Notes under the pieces: generated by a model
The model's input: the letters and a program-made list of their open reading frames with translations, nothing else
What the model was told of the DNA's origin: nothing
Databases searched by the model: none
Program-made: the position numbers and the translations under genes
Assembly: GCA_021739765.1 (NCBI GenBank)
Contig: JAIPBD010000020.1
Location: 1-64,000, forward strand
Source of the DNA: Melioribacteraceae bacterium
Lineage (GTDB): Bacteria > Bacteroidota > Ignavibacteria > Ignavibacteriales > Melioribacteraceae
Reading direction: 5' to 3'
DNA length: 64,000 nt
Part shown: piece by piece, positions 62,925 through 64,000 of the stretch
Position numbering within the stretch: the stretch's first letter is position 1
How the letters are laid out: every line of letters starts with the position of its first letter

Positions 62925-64000
62925 TTGAGATCAGATTTAATCAAATCTGGATTTGATAAAGCGCCGCATCGTAGTTTACTAAAAGCTACAGGTGTAATAA
63001 AAAGTGACGACGACTTTAAAAAACCGTTTATCGGAGTTTGTAATTCTTACATCGATTTAATTCCGGGTCACGTCCATCTTCAAGAATTTGGCAAAGTTGT
63101 AAAAGAAGCTATCAGAAAAGCCGGTGGCATTCCTTTTGAATTTAATACAATTGGAGTTGATGACGGGATAGCAATGGGCCACATTGGGATGCGCTATTCG
63201 CTTGCCAGTAGGGAATTAATAGCAGATTCGGTGGAAACGGTTGTTGAAGCCCACAGACTTGATGGGATGATTTGTATCCCCAACTGCGATAAAATCGTTC
63301 CCGGAATGTTGATGGCGGCCGCAAGAATTAATATTCCAACAATTTTTATTTCAGGCGGACCGATGAAAGCCGGCCGAACTGATGATGGGAAAAAAAGTGA
63401 TTTGATCTCAGTTTTTGAAGCAGTCGGTCAATTCAAAAACGGTCAAATTGATGAGGCGAGATTAAAACATTTGGAAGATGTCAGTTGCCCAACCTGCGGT
63501 TCTTGTTCGGGAATGTTTACTGCTAATTCGATGAATTGTTTGATGGAAGCCATCGGTATTGCGCTTCCCGGGAACGGTTCTATTTTAGCAACTGATCCCA
63601 AGAGGCTTGAATTAGCCCAACAAGCAGCTCACCAATTAATTTATCTAATCGAAAATGATATTAAACCCTCTGAAATATTTACGAAAGAATCCTTCCAAAA
63701 TGCTTATGCCTTAGATATGGCAATGGGCGGAAGTACAAATACAATATTGCATTCATTGGCAATTGCAATAGAAGCCGGATTAGAATTCAATCTTCAAGAA
63801 TTAAATGAAATTTCAGCCAGAACGCCCTATATCTGTAAAGTTAGTCCTGCAACGCCAAATGTTCACATGGAAGATGTCGATAGAGCAGGTGGCATTTCAG
63901 CAATCTTGAATGAACTTAGCAAAAAGGAAGGTACACTCAATACTTTATGTCCTACCGTTACAGGTAAAACACTCGGCGAAAATATTGCAGGATCAGAAGT
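62925..64000 (+). CDS. ilvD: Dihydroxy-acid dehydratase (partial, N-terminal part)
   Basis: The frame starts TTG 62925 ([20 protein letters not shown]) after ggagga and runs to the window edge, so only about 358 residues are seen. IlvD makes 2-keto-isovalerate and 2-keto-methylvalerate in valine and isoleucine synthesis. It uses a 2Fe-2S cluster; the cysteines lie in [27 protein letters not shown] and [33 protein letters not shown] and [10 protein letters not shown] are family signatures. It probably leads an ilv operon to the right. Confidence 0.97.
   Translation, partial: MRSDLIKSGFDKAPHRSLLKATGVIKSDDDFKKPFIGVCNSYIDLIPGHVHLQEFGKVVKEAIRKAGGIPFEFNTIGVDDGIAMGHIGMRYSLASRELIADSVETVVEAHRLDGMICIPNCDKIVPGMLMAAARINIPTIFISGGPMKAGRTDDGKKSDLISVFEAVGQFKNGQIDEARLKHLEDVSCPTCGSCSGMFTANSMNCLMEAIGIALPGNGSILATDPKRLELAQQAAHQLIYLIENDIKPSEIFTKESFQNAYALDMAMGGSTNTILHSLAIAIEAGLEFNLQELNEISARTPYICKVSPATPNVHMEDVDRAGGISAILNELSKKEGTLNTLCPTVTGKTLGENIAGSE

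Overview
This window is an AT-rich bacterial chromosome segment. It most likely comes from the Ignavibacteria / Bacteroidota-Chlorobi lineage. The evidence is a secreted protein with a C-terminal type IX secretion sorting domain, a TonB-dependent receptor with a carboxypeptidase-like regulatory domain, an OmpA protein with its own beta-barrel, a tiny AURKAIP1/COX24-type basic protein and several TTG starts. The placement is inferred from gene content, not from a database search.

Layout. 1-680: the 3' end of a 23S rRNA gene, a 5S rRNA gene and a terminator. 760-5368 (minus): dnaX, a free-methionine-sulfoxide reductase and lon. 5516-9347 (plus): suhB, cmk and ribosomal protein S1. 9449-15318 (plus): mtaB, truA and several small envelope or lipid-related genes ending in an enoyl-CoA hydratase. 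15352-23214: a deacetylase-like orphan, an active/inactive M16 peptidase pair, a nucleotide pyrophosphatase-like enzyme and a large TonB-dependent receptor. 23433: kdsC. 23949-29300 is a scarred accessory region: repeats, a MITE-like element, two copies of a possible SOS-type operator, a DnaE-like protein lacking its PHP and palm domains, a T9SS cargo protein, and a tandem array of tRNA-Pro pieces with GIY-YIG genes. 29402-33469: an OmpA protein, then pyrR-pyrB-pyrC behind an attenuator. 33607-46293 (plus): a lipoprotein, a DUF4783-like protein, a very large sensor kinase, an AddA-like helicase-nuclease, an amidase, oligoendopeptidase F and an IMPDH/GMPR-family enzyme. 46294-50392 (minus): a copper export operon and two single-helix membrane proteins, one with an Arg/Ser/Asp/Glu tail resembling eukaryotic SR proteins. 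50647-51886 (plus): an HU protein, a zinc-ribbon/TPR protein, the 31-residue basic protein and tRNA-Thr. 51887-53032: ruins of a type I restriction (HsdR-like) gene and of a REP-type transposase. 53033-62158 (minus): a seven-gene operon metY-metX-thrA-asd-thrB-thrC-proC. 62925 onward (plus): ilvD, cut by the window edge.

The most interesting part is the regulatory tract 62160-62925 between the divergent met/thr operon and ilvD. On the minus strand a 31-codon cysteine-rich leader peptide (7 Cys, including three consecutive Cys codons) is followed by a hairpin that has a competing fold, then by a SAM-I riboswitch with its own terminator, and then by metY. This looks like a two-stage sensor of cysteine and SAM. 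On the plus strand a 55-codon leader ending in a dense Leu/Ile run precedes ilvD, with two mutually exclusive small hairpins. A third leader, upstream of pyrR, combines a PyrR-type binding loop, a 12-codon reading frame and a perfect 13-bp terminator. Several amino-acid and nucleotide operons here therefore appear to be controlled at the RNA leader.
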